Shown here: piece after piece, positions 34,887-45,886 of the stretch | Numbering within the stretch: the first letter of the stretch is position 1 | Layout of the letters: the number at the start of each line of letters is the position of its first letter | NCBI GenBank assembly: GCA_964017065.1 | Contig: OZ024786.1 | Span: 12,825,469-12,889,468 of the forward strand | DNA: 64,000 bases | Direction: 5' to 3' | DNA from: Haliclona indistincta | Taxonomy: Eukaryota > Porifera > Demospongiae > Haplosclerida > Chalinidae | Position numbers and translations under genes: made by a program | Notes under the pieces: generated by a model | Told to the model about the DNA's origin: nothing | Database searches by the model: none | What the model saw: the letters and a program-made list of their open reading frames with translations, nothing else

Positions 34887-36873
34887 GTACACGTGTGCAT
34901 GCGTATGTATCATATACATCTGATATGAACTGTGTCTGCGTACATACATTCTAGTTGTACTGTAGAACCTTCAGAAATCATAGTACGTTGCATGCGACCT
35001 TTACTTGTTACGAAAATTGTATATAAAGAGAAGGAAGAGTTCTGTGACAGAGCATGCTGATCAAATAATTATTGTCATTCATGGTTGAAGCAACTGTTGT
35101 CGAATTCAAGAGCGTGTGTGTTTTACATTAAAGACCACTGAACTCTTCAGTACTAGCGCCTAAAACACACCAAACAAGAACAGAGTGACACTCACATGTA
35201 CGTACACATAGCGTATAACGAGGAATTTGTCGAAACGTCAGACATTCACCAAAATAAAATTCGGTACTTCTTTAATCATGGTTCTTCTTTGAATAGAGAC
35301 TATGATGTAATACAATGTATATTATTGTAATGTGTAATAATATTTTTCCGTTTGGGCCAAGTTAATTGCGTATTACTACGATTCTACCTTTAAGGTAATG
35401 TGCGACTTGTGTGTGTGTGTGTGTGACAATCTCATACTGTGTTTGTTGTACTTTTACATAATAAATTTTTTAATTTTGTTGTGAGAACAAGAGTTTCACA
35501 ATTAAACTACACAAATTTCCGATTGAACAAAATATCTAAAATAAAATATTATCAGTACTGTACATGTTGTCACTATCAGTACTGTTTAGAGTACATATAT
35601 GTACAGATACGGCTATTTAAAAAAATCTTGCAACACCACAGTCAAAGCGGAAGTAACTTTTGTGTTTAAGTACATGTCTAGGCAAGGTTGTATCTTCTTA
35701 CTTAATTTCCACCACATAATAAGGCAACTGGATGGCGTAGTTATTATTTGTTTAGCAACATTGACTAGTGGATCAATTTATTTGTGCTGCTATCGACTGT
35801 TATCATTATTTTTTTGAAAAGTATAACAGGCTAAATGGTTTATGACTATTTCTTGTTTATTGATATTTCCTTGTCGATGAAAATTATACTGCATGCACAT
35901 TGTTGTCAAGTGACTCAAGTTATTCTATCGTACTTCAATCTTTTATTAATTTTTGTTACAATGTAGGTCATTATTCCTTTAACAAGTGCTATGTAATGGG
36001 GCGATACTGCTCAGTCACATTAATAGGTGTATGCACTTATGTTTATTGAATGTTGCGCTTTGTGTCTGATAAGGCAATGCCGGATAACTAGCGCCAGACA
36101 ACATACCAGTACAGTAATCCAAATTTTAGACGCTAGTCTGAAATGTCTCGTATACATGTACTCTTCCGCGTACTCGCACAATAGCATCAATAGAAAGGCG
36201 AATCAAGGAAACAACATGTTCATTTGTATTGTCTGTATGTGACACATGACCTTGATATGGACAAATACCCAGTTTGCACTGCATGTTGGAACCGGGCCGA
36301 ACTGAACCGTTCGGTTCAGTTTGGTTCTGGCGTTCACAATGTCGGAGATTTGCAACCGGCCCGGCCTGGTTCAGTTCCGTTCTAGCTCATAATGTGAACG
36401 AGATATAAGTTTATTTGTATTGTCTTTATGTGACACATGACCTTGATATGGACTAAGTGACACATTAATGAATACCTGTTGTAGATAATGATAGCTGTGT
36501 TTGTGACAGGCTCTAGTTCACTTGTATCGAATGTTCTCTTACGATGTTAGGAGTGATTTATTTGCCGCAAGGTGGCTGTGGCGTATTTAGACATTAATGG
36601 AAACAAGTTTGCATGTTCCTCATGTACTACAGTGGTACTCAATATAATTTAGTTGCTAGACTGAAATGTCTCGTATATGCACTCTTCCGCGTACTCACAC
36701 AATAGCATCAATAGAAAGGCGAATCAAGGAAACACCACATTTACATGTAGTTCATTTGTATTGACTTGATGTGACACATGACCTTGATATGAACTAAGTG
36801 ACACATCAATGAATACCTGTTATAGATGGTGATAGCTGTGTTTGTGGCTGGCTCTGTTCACTTGTGTCGAATG
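34887..36873. other. Gene-free region with a duplicated segment of about 0.5 kb
   Basis: No exon recognised. 36140-36600 and 36660-38040 share blocks (ACTCTTCCGCGTACTC, CAATAGCATCAATAGAAAGG, GACACATGACCTTGATATG, GATTTATTTGCC). The second copy is interrupted by the element at 36874-37944. 36290-36330 contains a palindrome around GAACCGTTCGGTTC. Confidence 0.7.
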
Positions 36874-37944
36874 CGAGGGGCCCGCCACTTGCCTGTGATA
36901 GCGTATGAGATTTCGTGATTCTGATTTCAGCACGTGATTTCTGATTTCAACCGTGATTTCTGATTTCAAACCGCGATTTCTGATTTCTCTCGTGATTTCT
37001 GATTTCCACCAGTGATTTCTGATTTCTACCAGTGATTTCTGATTTCAGCTGTGATTTCTGATTTCTACTAGTGATTTCTGATTTCACTGGCGATTTCTGA
37101 TTTCTGCAAGCGATTTCTGATTCTGAGAAAATCACGCGCTTAGCTCATTTCAACCCAGAAACTTCTCTGACGAAGCCTGATGACTTGGCTATGAGTGTAA
37201 CTACAGCATTGACGACACACAAGGTAGTAAACGACTCAGTACAGTGTGAGCCTGAGCGAGAATAGCCAGCGTCCATGATTTCAAAAAGGTGGAGTAACCA
37301 CGCCCTAGTCTAGGGCAGAAAGCAGATTTATAGCAGGCATCATGTTCAGTTAGCATACCAAGTACTGCGTTAGTTCATTGCAACAAGAGTCCAGGACACT
37401 GTAGAGAGGCTGGGCGGCTATCCTATGCGCACGCTTCAGCCTAGCTCAGCTTGCCTTCAACCAGAAATTTCAGATTCTCTGCTCGCATCTTTCAGACTTC
37501 CTACAAATGTAAAAATCCAATCGCTAGGTGTTCGTTTTGACCATTAGCAATAACTTTGAATGTGCAGCGAACTGAATAAGCTGCCAAAACAACTACTAAG
37601 GGATTAATTTTGGGGTGTGGTATTGAGGGTGGAGCAAGATAATAATAATTATCTGAATAGGGCGTAGCAACAATAACGGATCTATAGTGTATGGATAATA
37701 TACGGAAGTGATTTCTAAATATCCGGAGATTTCTTTCGTGATTTCTGATTTCTACCAATGATTTCTGATTTCTTTCGTGATTTCTGATTTCTACCCGTGA
37801 TTTCTGATTTCTACCCGTGATTTCTGATTTCTACTCGTGATTTCTGATTTCAACAGTGATTTCTGATTTCTACCAGTGATTTCTGATTTCAATAAGTGAT
37901 TTCAACTGTGAGTGTACGAGATTTCACGAGTGGCGGGCCCCTCG
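36874..37944. mobile_element. hAT-like non-autonomous element, 1,071 bp
   Basis: Perfect 16-bp inverted ends CGAGGGGCCCGCCACT (36874-36889; inverted 37929-37944) flanked by an 8-bp duplication GTCGAATG (36866-36873 and 37945-37952). The paralogous empty site lies in this window at about 36526 (TATCGAATGTTCTCTTACG). Both sub-terminal regions contain many copies of GTGATTTCTGATTTC in the same orientation (36910-37125, 37730-37915). No transposase frame. An 8-bp duplication and short inverted ends fit the hAT superfamily. Confidence 0.85.
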
Positions 37945-38161
37945 GTCGAATGTTTTCTTACGAAGTTATAGGAGCGATTTATTTGCCATACAAGGTTGCT
38001 GTGGCGTATTTAGGGTTAGGTGGATATTAATGGAAACAAGTTTGCATGTACCTCATGTACTACATTGTACATACCTAATTTCCTCTATGATGCTCTTTGT
38101 TGGTACTTGTTTACGATCAGTCAGTGAGTCTTCTTCCTACTTCATCAAGTGAGATCGTGTT

Positions 38162-39145
38162 ATGGCTACTAAATTAATCTGTCTATTGATTAGCTCTTAC
38201 CTGCTGTTGGCTGGTGACTATCATGTAGTGAGTGGGTTCACTCCAGTCACCTACTCTTCTCAGAGCTCTACTGCAGAATGTGGTCAGAGTGACCCTCTAC
38301 AAGATGACCAGTTGATGGAAGCACTCAGCAAGATCCATCAGAAGCTAGGTCCTCCAGGATGCAACCCTCCTCGAAACAGATCTTGTCATGATATTCTCCA
38401 TTGCTTCCCATCAGCTCCCTCAGGCTACCACGAGATACGTGTTCCCAATGGCTCACTAGTACAGGTCTACTGTGACATGGAGGGGACCAACTGTGGAGGA
38501 CAAGGAGGCTGGATGAGAGTTGCCCATGTTAATATGTCACAGGATGGTGCCAGTTGCCCTCAAGGACTGAAACAGAAGAAAATGTCAGGACTGACTCTCT
38601 GTGGACAGAATGCTGCTGGTTGTAAAGGAACATTGTTCTCTGCACTAGGTCTCAGCTACTCACGAGTTTGTGGCCAGCTACGAGGATACCAGTTTGGTAC
38701 AACTGATGCCTTTCATTCATATGATGTTAATCCTTCTCTTGGACTGAATGATCCTTATGTTGATGGGGTGTCTATCACATCTGGTATTAAACACATCTGG
38801 ACATATGCTACTGGTAATCATGATGGGACAGGTACTTACGAGTGTCCATGCAATACAAGTAGCAGTATTCAGGTTCCTACCGATGTTGGTAATGACTACT
38901 ACTGTGAGTCTGGTAACAGTGATACTAGTTCAAGCACGAAAGTACTGTATTCCAATGATCCTCTGTGGGATGGGCAGCAGTGTGTTGGTATGGAGGCTCC
39001 CTGCTGTACTCACCCCAACATGCCATGGTTCATCAAGACACTCGGTGAGACCTCCACTGAGGATATTCAGCTGAGACTATGTATAGACGAACAGCCTACT
39101 AGCGAGGAAACCTTACTGCAGTTGATCATGTTATTCGTGTTTTAA
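38162..39145 (+). CDS. Secreted fibrinogen-domain-like protein, array member 1
   Basis: Single exon, 327 residues. Signal peptide 1 to about 25 (ICLLISSYLLLAGDYHVVSG). A fibrinogen-like N-terminal subdomain follows at about 73-135 (SAPSGYHEIRVPNGSLVQVY, CDMEGTNCGGQGGWMRVA), then a Cys-rich segment, a variable stretch at about 180-255, and a conserved end (NDPLWDGQQC, CCTHPNMPWFIKTLGE, EDIQLRLC). The same architecture occurs in uncharacterised secreted proteins of cnidarians and sponges. N-glycosylation sites (NRS, NMS) are present. The canonical fibrinogen C-terminal half is not recognisable. It is closest to member 8, with the ending EETLLQLIMLFVF in common. Function unknown; recognition of glycans or microbes is plausible by analogy only. 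Confidence 0.9.
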   Translation: MATKLICLLISSYLLLAGDYHVVSGFTPVTYSSQSSTAECGQSDPLQDDQLMEALSKIHQKLGPPGCNPPRNRSCHDILHCFPSAPSGYHEIRVPNGSLVQVYCDMEGTNCGGQGGWMRVAHVNMSQDGASCPQGLKQKKMSGLTLCGQNAAGCKGTLFSALGLSYSRVCGQLRGYQFGTTDAFHSYDVNPSLGLNDPYVDGVSITSGIKHIWTYATGNHDGTGTYECPCNTSSSIQVPTDVGNDYYCESGNSDTSSSTKVLYSNDPLWDGQQCVGMEAPCCTHPNMPWFIKTLGETSTEDIQLRLCIDEQPTSEETLLQLIMLFVF

Positions 39146-39344
39146 CCATCCATGCTTCTTACCTTGAGTATGCACATGTTCTTCTTTTATTTTGCTGAAA
39201 TGAATGACTCAAGTTTGTGATTTAGTCAAGTTACTATTAATGCTGCATTTCTTTGTCGTGTTTACCCATAAAGTGTTAAATTTTTCTTCAAACGATCACC
39301 TGCTGTGTACACCTGCTGAATTAAATTGTTCTGTTGATATACCG

Positions 39345-39495
39345 TATAGCGGGAAATTTTCGTGGGAGAAAATTTTCGCGAATTTCGCGAATTACATGCT
39401 ATTCGCGAAAATATTATCCGCTAATGTCTTATTTTTGTTGACAAAGATAGGGCTATAGCGCTGATTCGCGAAAATATTATTCGCGAAATGCGCTG
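39345..39495. repeat. AT-rich inverted-repeat element downstream of member 1
   Basis: Contains several TTCGCGAA palindromes and an end ATACCGTATAGCGGGAAATT. Likely a small MITE; a related end may be at 1495-1610. Low certainty. Confidence 0.35.
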
Positions 39496-39499
39496 GTCG

Positions 39500-40085
39500 T
39501 AGTGTCATGCGATGCAAGCTATGGAAGTCATGCGATGCAAGCCGGCCTTGGTGTCATGCAATGCAAGCTATGGAAGTCATGTGATGCAAGCCGGCCTTGG
39601 TGTCATGCGATGCAAGCTATGGAAGTCATGCGATGCAAGCCGGCCTTGGTGTCATGCGATGCAAGCCGGCCTTGGTGTCATGCGATGCAAGCCGGCCTTG
39701 GTGTCATGCGATGCAAGCCGGCCTTGGTGTCATGTGATGCAAGCCGGCCTTGGTGTCATGCGATGCAAGCCGGCCTTGGTGTCATGTGATGCAAGCCGGC
39801 CTTGGTGTCATGTGATGCAAGCCGGCCTTGGTGTCATGTGATGCAAGCTGGTCATTGTGTCATGTGATGCAAGCTGGTCATTGTGTCATGTGATGCAAGC
39901 TGGTCATTGTGTCATGTGATGCAAGCTGGTCATTGTGTCATGTGATGCAAGCTGGTCATTGTGTCATGTGATGCAAGCTGGTCATTGTGTCATGTGATGC
40001 AAGCTGGTCATTGTGTCATGTGATGCAAGCTGGTCATTGTGTCATGTGATGCAAGCTGGTCATTGTGTCATGTGATACAAGCCGT
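39500..40085. repeat. 26-bp satellite downstream of member 1
   Basis: Around 22 units. The first half uses TGTCATGCGATGCAAGCCGG plus CCTTGG, the second TGTCATGTGATGCAAGCTGG plus TCATTG, showing two homogenised sub-families. A related but irregular array follows member 8 (57612-57940). ORFs through it (MRCKPALVSCDASRPW) are artefacts of a period not divisible by 3. Confidence 0.95.
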
Positions 40086-40714
40086 GGTTTCTCAGTGCTG
40101 CACTCAGGTATACTCACTGGTAAACCAATGATCAGAAATTGTCTCGATCATACGTTATTGTTGGGTTGCAACAGTTACTATATTCTTAGCTAGTTTAGCC
40201 AATGAGATCTTGAATCGTTTAAGGTGACGGGATACTGTTTGCCTAATTAATTATTCATAAAAAAATATATAAGCCCCGTGTCAAAATACTGTGAATTCAT
40301 ACTGTGTTTATTGTACATGTAGTGTGACAATCTCATACTGTGTGACAAGAAATTAACAATTATATGTTAGGAAATAATTTCTAAAGTAAAGAAAGAAGGG
40401 AGTAGAAGGGATGATGCTTGCAAAGGAACATCACTCACAGTTTTCTTGTAATGAATCAGATGATTATTCTTTCCTACTTCCTCTTATACTATCACTATAT
40501 GTTCATTGATCTGATGGCATGCACCTGACTCACTTTGATCCTAGTTGAGTATGGACACACACCAACCGAAGACTGGTTTGATTTCTGGTACAACAGTATT
40601 AACACTTTCTTTTCTATTATATAAGATTAAACAGGAAATAGAAAGTTAAATGATCTAGTTTCTATCATTATCGTGATTTTGAAAGAAAAGCATATCAGCT
40701 TTCAAAAAGCTGAA

Positions 40715-41400
40715 CGCCCGGTAAGGGACTCGAACCCGTGACCCTCAGATTAACTGTCTGATGCTCTACCGACTGAGTAGCCTCGTACCCAGGCTCTCGG
40801 GCGGGCTGCGTGGGTGGCTATTAGAGAGCCTGGTACGCATTGCACGTGCATGCGTCAAATTTTGAAAAGCGCGGGTGAATAATCGAAAGACACCACCCTC
40901 GCCCCGCCTTTATAAATGTATGCATTAATGAGAACAACGCTGGAAATATGTTTTGGGATCCAACCACGCTCAGGAAAGCTGCTGCATCTACTTGGCCGCT
41001 TGTCCAGGTACACACGACCAAATTGTGAGCAATTGGAGATCTGTCTAGACATAGAACACTTACTTTGTCGAAATCAGGCAAAAATCGAGAATATTTTTCG
41101 CTCGTAGCGATCGATATGGCTCGTAGCACTACAGTGCTTCATCATGGCTTGCTTAGCCGGCCTAAACACTGCTGCTTCTGCGTTTTTCAAAACTAACAAT
41201 GAGTATCCTGATATAAGCAAGAGTGCACGGACATCAACAGTAGTTTACTGTAGTATACGAATTAACCATCAGATGGTTAAATTACGTCATTTTCGCGCAT
41301 GCGCATGCAATGCATACCAGGCTCTCTAATGGCCACCCATGCCGCCCACGCCGAGAGCCTGGGTACGAGGCTACCGACTGAGCTAACTGCATGGGCGCTG
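40715..41400 (-). pseudogene. tRNA-like sequence split by a transposon
   Basis: On the minus strand, 40777-40715 reads as D-loop to acceptor of a tRNA (GGTAGAGCATCAGA, GGGTTCGAGTCCC) and the 5' part (TTAGCTCAG) is at about 41395-41383, beyond the 596-bp insertion. The anticodon loop reads CAGTTAA, with A where invariant U33 should be, and the acceptor ends do not pair. It is therefore a decayed tRNA or tRNA-derived repeat. Confidence 0.65.
40778..41373. mobile_element. Mutator-like MITE with long inverted ends
   Basis: 596 bp, inverted ends of roughly 80-90 bp starting TAGCCTCGTACCCAGG, and a 9-bp direct duplication CCGACTGAG (40769-40777, 41374-41382). Long inverted ends with a 9-bp duplication are typical of Mutator-like elements. 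No transposase frame. Confidence 0.8.
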
Positions 41401-41807
41401 CTGATCATCAGAATGTCAGCAATTATTGTCCAAAACTCAATACACAGTCACAGTGCAAACACACTGCACAGTTATATACAAATTTTCATCGTCTAAAAAT
41501 AATATTTAGTGATTTTGGTCTAAAACAATTTGTAATTGGTGGCGTGGGCGTGGCATCCAGCAAAAATGCATACCCAAGCGTTAAACGCTGTATTCGAGTT
41601 CTCATGTGTGAAACACGCGCTAAAGCTGTTCTTCGAAATTTGCAACAACAGATGCATATACACCTGTGTCTTGACCGAATGGTATTTCTTGGGGAAATGT
41701 ACATGTGTTATAGAAATGCACTAGAGACCACCTGCTAAAACACATTGTCTCCATTTACTGTTTAGATTGTTCAATAAGACACAAGCTAAGGAATGCATGT
41801 GTATAGG

Positions 41808-41955
41808 TTAACCCATGGTTACCGAGGCAGTAAGCGATATAACCGAGGGTGGTTAATTTTATCGACCGAGGGCGCGAAGTGTACGAGGGCGGTACAATTA
41901 AACCAAGAGGTTATATCATGTACTGCCGAGGTGCCATGTGTTAACCATTTTGTAG
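41808..41955. mobile_element. Fold-back element
   Basis: Inverted arms GGTTAACCCATGGTTACCG...GCAGTAAGCGATATAACC and GGTTATATCATGTACTGCC...CCATGTGTTAACC around a GAGGGC-rich core. It abuts the next repeat. Confidence 0.6.
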
Positions 41956-42210
41956 CCCAGGAAGCTCGAGAATACTGCTCTTATGGTTACCAAATGAAGC
42001 GCTCAAGCCATCATAGAAGTCACCAGAGGCGAATGACAGCACGTTGCTGAAAGACGGCAATGTAATCTTGTGTGCGTATTTCGACGACACCATCTCGTTG
42101 CTACGGTATTGCTATGTGACATCACTTCCTGGAAATTGCCCATGGTATGTGGTATATAACTACCAGCAGTGCCTTTGATCTTATGGTCGCCTGGGCTACA
42201 AATTGCTGTA
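41956..42210. repeat. Dispersed repeat, copy 2
   Basis: Starts TTGTAGCCCAGG and ends CCTGGGCTACAA (inverted). Similar throughout to 660-945 in the ADAM10 intron. Confidence 0.75.
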
Positions 42211-42462
42211 CATTGCAGTATGTGTTTGTATACTTGTATTCACTTCCTGTCACAAACAATGCAATTGAGTCCTTACATCAGAGTTAACACAACCACAATG
42301 CTCTTGTTCTTGGCTAAATAGATATGTATCATACATTGTACTTTGTATCATACGTTGTTCATCAGCATTTCATAACATACAAACATATAGACGTGTCAAT
42401 GTTTCCTTTACAGCGTATTAAACTAATAGTTGTTTAACAAAGTAAAGAACTACGGTTAAAAT

Positions 42463-43458
42463 ATGGCTACTAAACTAGTCTGTCTAGTGATCAGCTCTTA
42501 CCTGCTGTTGGCTGGTGACTATCATGTAGTGACTGGGTTCACTCCAGTCACCTACTCTTCTCAGAGCTCTACTGCAGAATGTGGTCAGGGTGACCCTCTA
42601 CAAGATGATCAGTTGATGGAAGCACTCAGCAAGATCCATCAGAAGCTAGGTCCTCCAGGATGCAATCCTCCTCAAAACAGATCTTGTCAGGAGATTCTCC
42701 TCTGCTTCCCATCAGCTCCCTCAGGCTACCACGAGATACGTGTTCCCAATGGCTCACTAGTACAGGTCTACTGTGACATGGAGGGGACCAACTGTGGAGG
42801 ACAAGGAGGCTGGATGAGAGTGGCCCATGTTAATATGTCACAGGATAGTGCCAGTTGCCCTCAAGGACTGACACAGAAGACAAATTCAGGACTGAATCTC
42901 TGTGGACAGAATGCCAATGGCTGTGAAGGAACATTGTTCTCTGCACTAGGTCTCAGCTACTCACGAGTGTGTGGCCAGCTACGAGGATACCAGTTTGGTC
43001 ATCCGGATGCATTTGGTCCTTACTATCATCATGATAATCAAATTAATGAAGGATATGTTGATGGTGCTTCCATTACATATGGTACTTCTGTGGTTAAGCA
43101 CATCTGGTCTTTTGGCAATGGACCAGCTCTTCAATTTGATCCAAATCCACCTGGTACATGTCCCTGCAATACTGGTAGCACTGCTCAGGTTCCTCCCTTT
43201 GTTGGTAGTGACTACTATTGTGAGACTGGTAACAATGGTGCTGGGGTACCTAGTGGTTTCTTTCCCAATGATCCTCTGTGGGATGGGCAGCAGTGTGATG
43301 GTGTGGAGGCTCCCTGCTGTACTCACCCCAACATGCCATGGTTCATGAAGACACTCGGTGAGATCACCACTGAGGATATTCAGCTGAGACTGTGTGCCAA
43401 CAATAACATTGCTCATGAGCAGACTGTACTGCAGTTGATATCATTGTATGTATACTGA
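42463..43458 (+). CDS. Secreted fibrinogen-domain-like protein, array member 2
   Basis: Single exon, 331 residues, same architecture as member 1: signal peptide, fibrinogen-like N-terminal part nearly identical to the other members, and the conserved DPLWDGQQC / CCTHPNMPWF end. The central segment is distinctive (GHPDAFGPYYHHDNQINEG, FGNGPALQFDPNPPG). It ends LQLISLYVY. Its 3' flank (43490-44060) resembles that of member 4, so members 2-3 and 4-5 appear to be copies of one two-gene unit. Confidence 0.9.
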   Translation: MATKLVCLVISSYLLLAGDYHVVTGFTPVTYSSQSSTAECGQGDPLQDDQLMEALSKIHQKLGPPGCNPPQNRSCQEILLCFPSAPSGYHEIRVPNGSLVQVYCDMEGTNCGGQGGWMRVAHVNMSQDSASCPQGLTQKTNSGLNLCGQNANGCEGTLFSALGLSYSRVCGQLRGYQFGHPDAFGPYYHHDNQINEGYVDGASITYGTSVVKHIWSFGNGPALQFDPNPPGTCPCNTGSTAQVPPFVGSDYYCETGNNGAGVPSGFFPNDPLWDGQQCDGVEAPCCTHPNMPWFMKTLGEITTEDIQLRLCANNNIAHEQTVLQLISLYVY

Positions 43459-44801
43459 TACAATAATGTAATGTTCACAATTTGTTTAACAAAGGAATAA
43501 GTACATGCAGGCAATGGTTTAGTTTGACTACATACATTAGTACCATAATATCATAATATCAAAGGCACCGCTCATTGGTTATATCTCGAATATCATGGAC
43601 AATATTAATGTTTTCAGAAAGTAACATTACACAGCAACACCATATCAAAAGGACAACCCATGACATCGTCTGTTTGCAACTCACTGTTTGAATTTTGAAG
43701 CTTCGGATTAGATTTGTGTAGCAAGATGTCGTGTGAGAGACAACGACAAACATGCAATTCTGTATCTTAGATATTGCATGTGATCATTTTAAACAACATA
43801 ATCTCTGCTTCTTCGAAATTTATAAACATTGCTGGTGCTGTATGGAAGTTATTGACAGTTCAATATTAATCTTGTGGATTAGAGTTCAGGTACATGTATT
43901 GCCTTTGATGTCACACAAATAGTGACAATATGTGTATATAGTGTATTATGATAATCTGGCTTCATGTGTGACAGGATTTGACAGTTTGTATTCACTTCTT
44001 TAGTGCCATAAGGTTATAATATTTTTTGATGATGTAAGTGTTGTATGCATGATCACCATGCATGATGCTGGTTTTGTCAATGTCCATGGCTACTAAACTA
44101 GTCTGTCTACTGATCAGCTCTTACCTGCTGTTGGCTGGTGACTATCATGTAGTGAGTGGGTTCACTCCAGTCACCTACTTTTCTCAGAGCTCTACTGCAG
44201 AATGTGGTCAGAGTGACCCTCTACAAGATGACCAGTTGATGGAAGCACTCAGCGAGATCCATCAAGAGCTAGGTCCTCCAGGTTGCAACCCTCCTCGAAA
44301 CAGATCTTGTCAGGAGATTCTCCACTGCTTCCCATCAGCTCCCTCAGGCTACCACGAGATACGTGTTCCCAATGGCTCACTAGTACTGGTCTACTGTGAC
44401 ATGGAGGGGACAAACTGTGGAGGACAAGGAGGCTGGACGAGAATGGCCCATATCAATATGTCACAGGATGGTACCAGTTGTCCTCAAGGACTGACACAAA
44501 AAAGCTTTCCGCGATCGTTTCTCTGTGGATAAACTTGCTACTGGTTGCCAAGCGAAACTCTGTGGACAGAATGCTATTGTTTGTGAAGGAACATTGTTCT
44601 CTGCACTAGGTCTCAGCTACTCACAAGTTTGTGGCCAGCTACGAGGATACCAGTCTGGTACAACTGATGCATTTCGGCCTTACTCTGAAAACACTTCTCT
44701 TAATCTTAGTGATCCTTATGTTGATGGGGCATCCATCACATATGGTACTACACCATTAAAACACATCTGGACATATGCTACTGGAGTTACCAAAACTTTA
44801 A

Positions 44802-45390
44802 CCCTTTAACCCCTATTGTCGCCTTTTGGCAACATACGTACTTCAGACACCATAACTTTATCAAAAAGTGTTAAAATATTCCGAAATTAAGCTAAATTGA
44901 AGAATACAAATAACCGCAAAAATTGACCGGTTTCGGCGCGCCCCCTGCACTAAACGTTATGGCAACGGCATTTCTATGGCCTCAGTGCAAATTTCACAAC
45001 ATTTTAGGAAAAACAAAATGGCTGCCAAGAAAATTTAGACATTTTACGGCTTCAGGGTGCTCGGAAACACATTTTTGTACATTCTCTATGATCTGGGCTA
45101 CATTTTGCACTCACCAAAGCCACTGCTATTTGTGTGTACTTTTCAGCATCCAGCCCCAAAGTACTAACTTTGAGCAAAATTTGACGAGGCCGTTGCACTT
45201 TATCGGCTTCACTTTCGAAGTGGGAGGGGCATATCGACTGACTTGAGTGTGGGCAATTGCGGCTACTCACTGGCGTAAAAGGACGCAAATTTGAGACCAG
45301 TAGCACAAAAGACACACGAGATATTCACGAGAGAAGTGGTCAGCATTTACGAGGTTAAAATTTCAGCAAGATAATTTAGTAATTAAAGGG
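44802..45390. mobile_element. piggyBac-type MITE (TTAA target), copy B
   Basis: 589 bp between TTAA at 44798-44801 and 45391-45394; ends CCCTTTAACCCCTATTG and, inverted, CCCTTTAATTACTAA. The empty site is in member 5 (AAAACTTTAATAAATG). Opposite orientation to copy A at 28368, with the same TTGTCGCCTTTTGGCAAC hairpin near one end. Confidence 0.92.
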
Positions 45391-45438
45391 TTAATAAATG
45401 TGTCAGAATTTACGAACGCTTTGTGTCGATGTAATTAA

Positions 45439-45886
45439 CCCTCGGCGCATGCGCGAGGGTTACGGTACTTGCTCTGTCATTCATTCATTCGTTCGTTCGT
45501 TCATTCATTCGTTCTGTCCATCGAGCTGCAGAGACCATCGCTCACTTCTGAAACTCGGTAAAGGTATGAACAGGCTTAGCACGACAATGGCTTGCAATGT
45601 GACTCGTGGATTTTGCTATAATGCTTTCGTTCTCGAGTTATGGCTGGCTCACCTTGCTTACCAGCCATCTTGGACGTCTCTGACAACAAAGACGCCCATA
45701 GTTGACTCTTTAGGTACTTGTAGACTACATCTAAACAGCAGGGCAGCTCTGAGTGTGCGTAGAGATCTCAAGAAAGACTACAGCTAGCAATGCCTATACT
45801 CACATGTTCATGCCTGGTCACGCCCACATGACACGCCTAGTTGCAATGGTGCTCAAACGCCGAGGGTTCGTGAAATTCGTTCATTC
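45439..45886. mobile_element. Second insertion in member 3
   Basis: Absent from member 5, where GTCCATGTAATT is followed directly by CTGATAGTACTG. It begins AACCCTCGGCGCATGCGCGA (a palindrome with GAGGGTT) and ends near CGCCGAGGGTT. It includes a (ATTC/GTTC)n stretch at 45480-45515. Right boundary and target duplication are uncertain. Confidence 0.7.

Noticed and set aside
34887..38100. Remaining 3' exons of the ARMH1-like gene
   Set aside because: I looked for helical-repeat-like exons with splice sites but found none I could support, so the model stops at 34886.
39502..39841. Open frames over the satellite (MRCKPALVSCDASRPW repeats)
   Set aside because: A 26-bp period gives a 78-nt frame cycle without stops by chance; no start context, and a satellite in sequence.
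40821..41738. Several short frames on both strands around 41 kb
   Set aside because: They fall in the Mutator-like MITE and its flank; no conserved motif and mutually overlapping.
44923..45787. 107- and 129-residue plus frames within array member 3
   Set aside because: They lie in the two transposon insertions and are absent from the intact sister gene.
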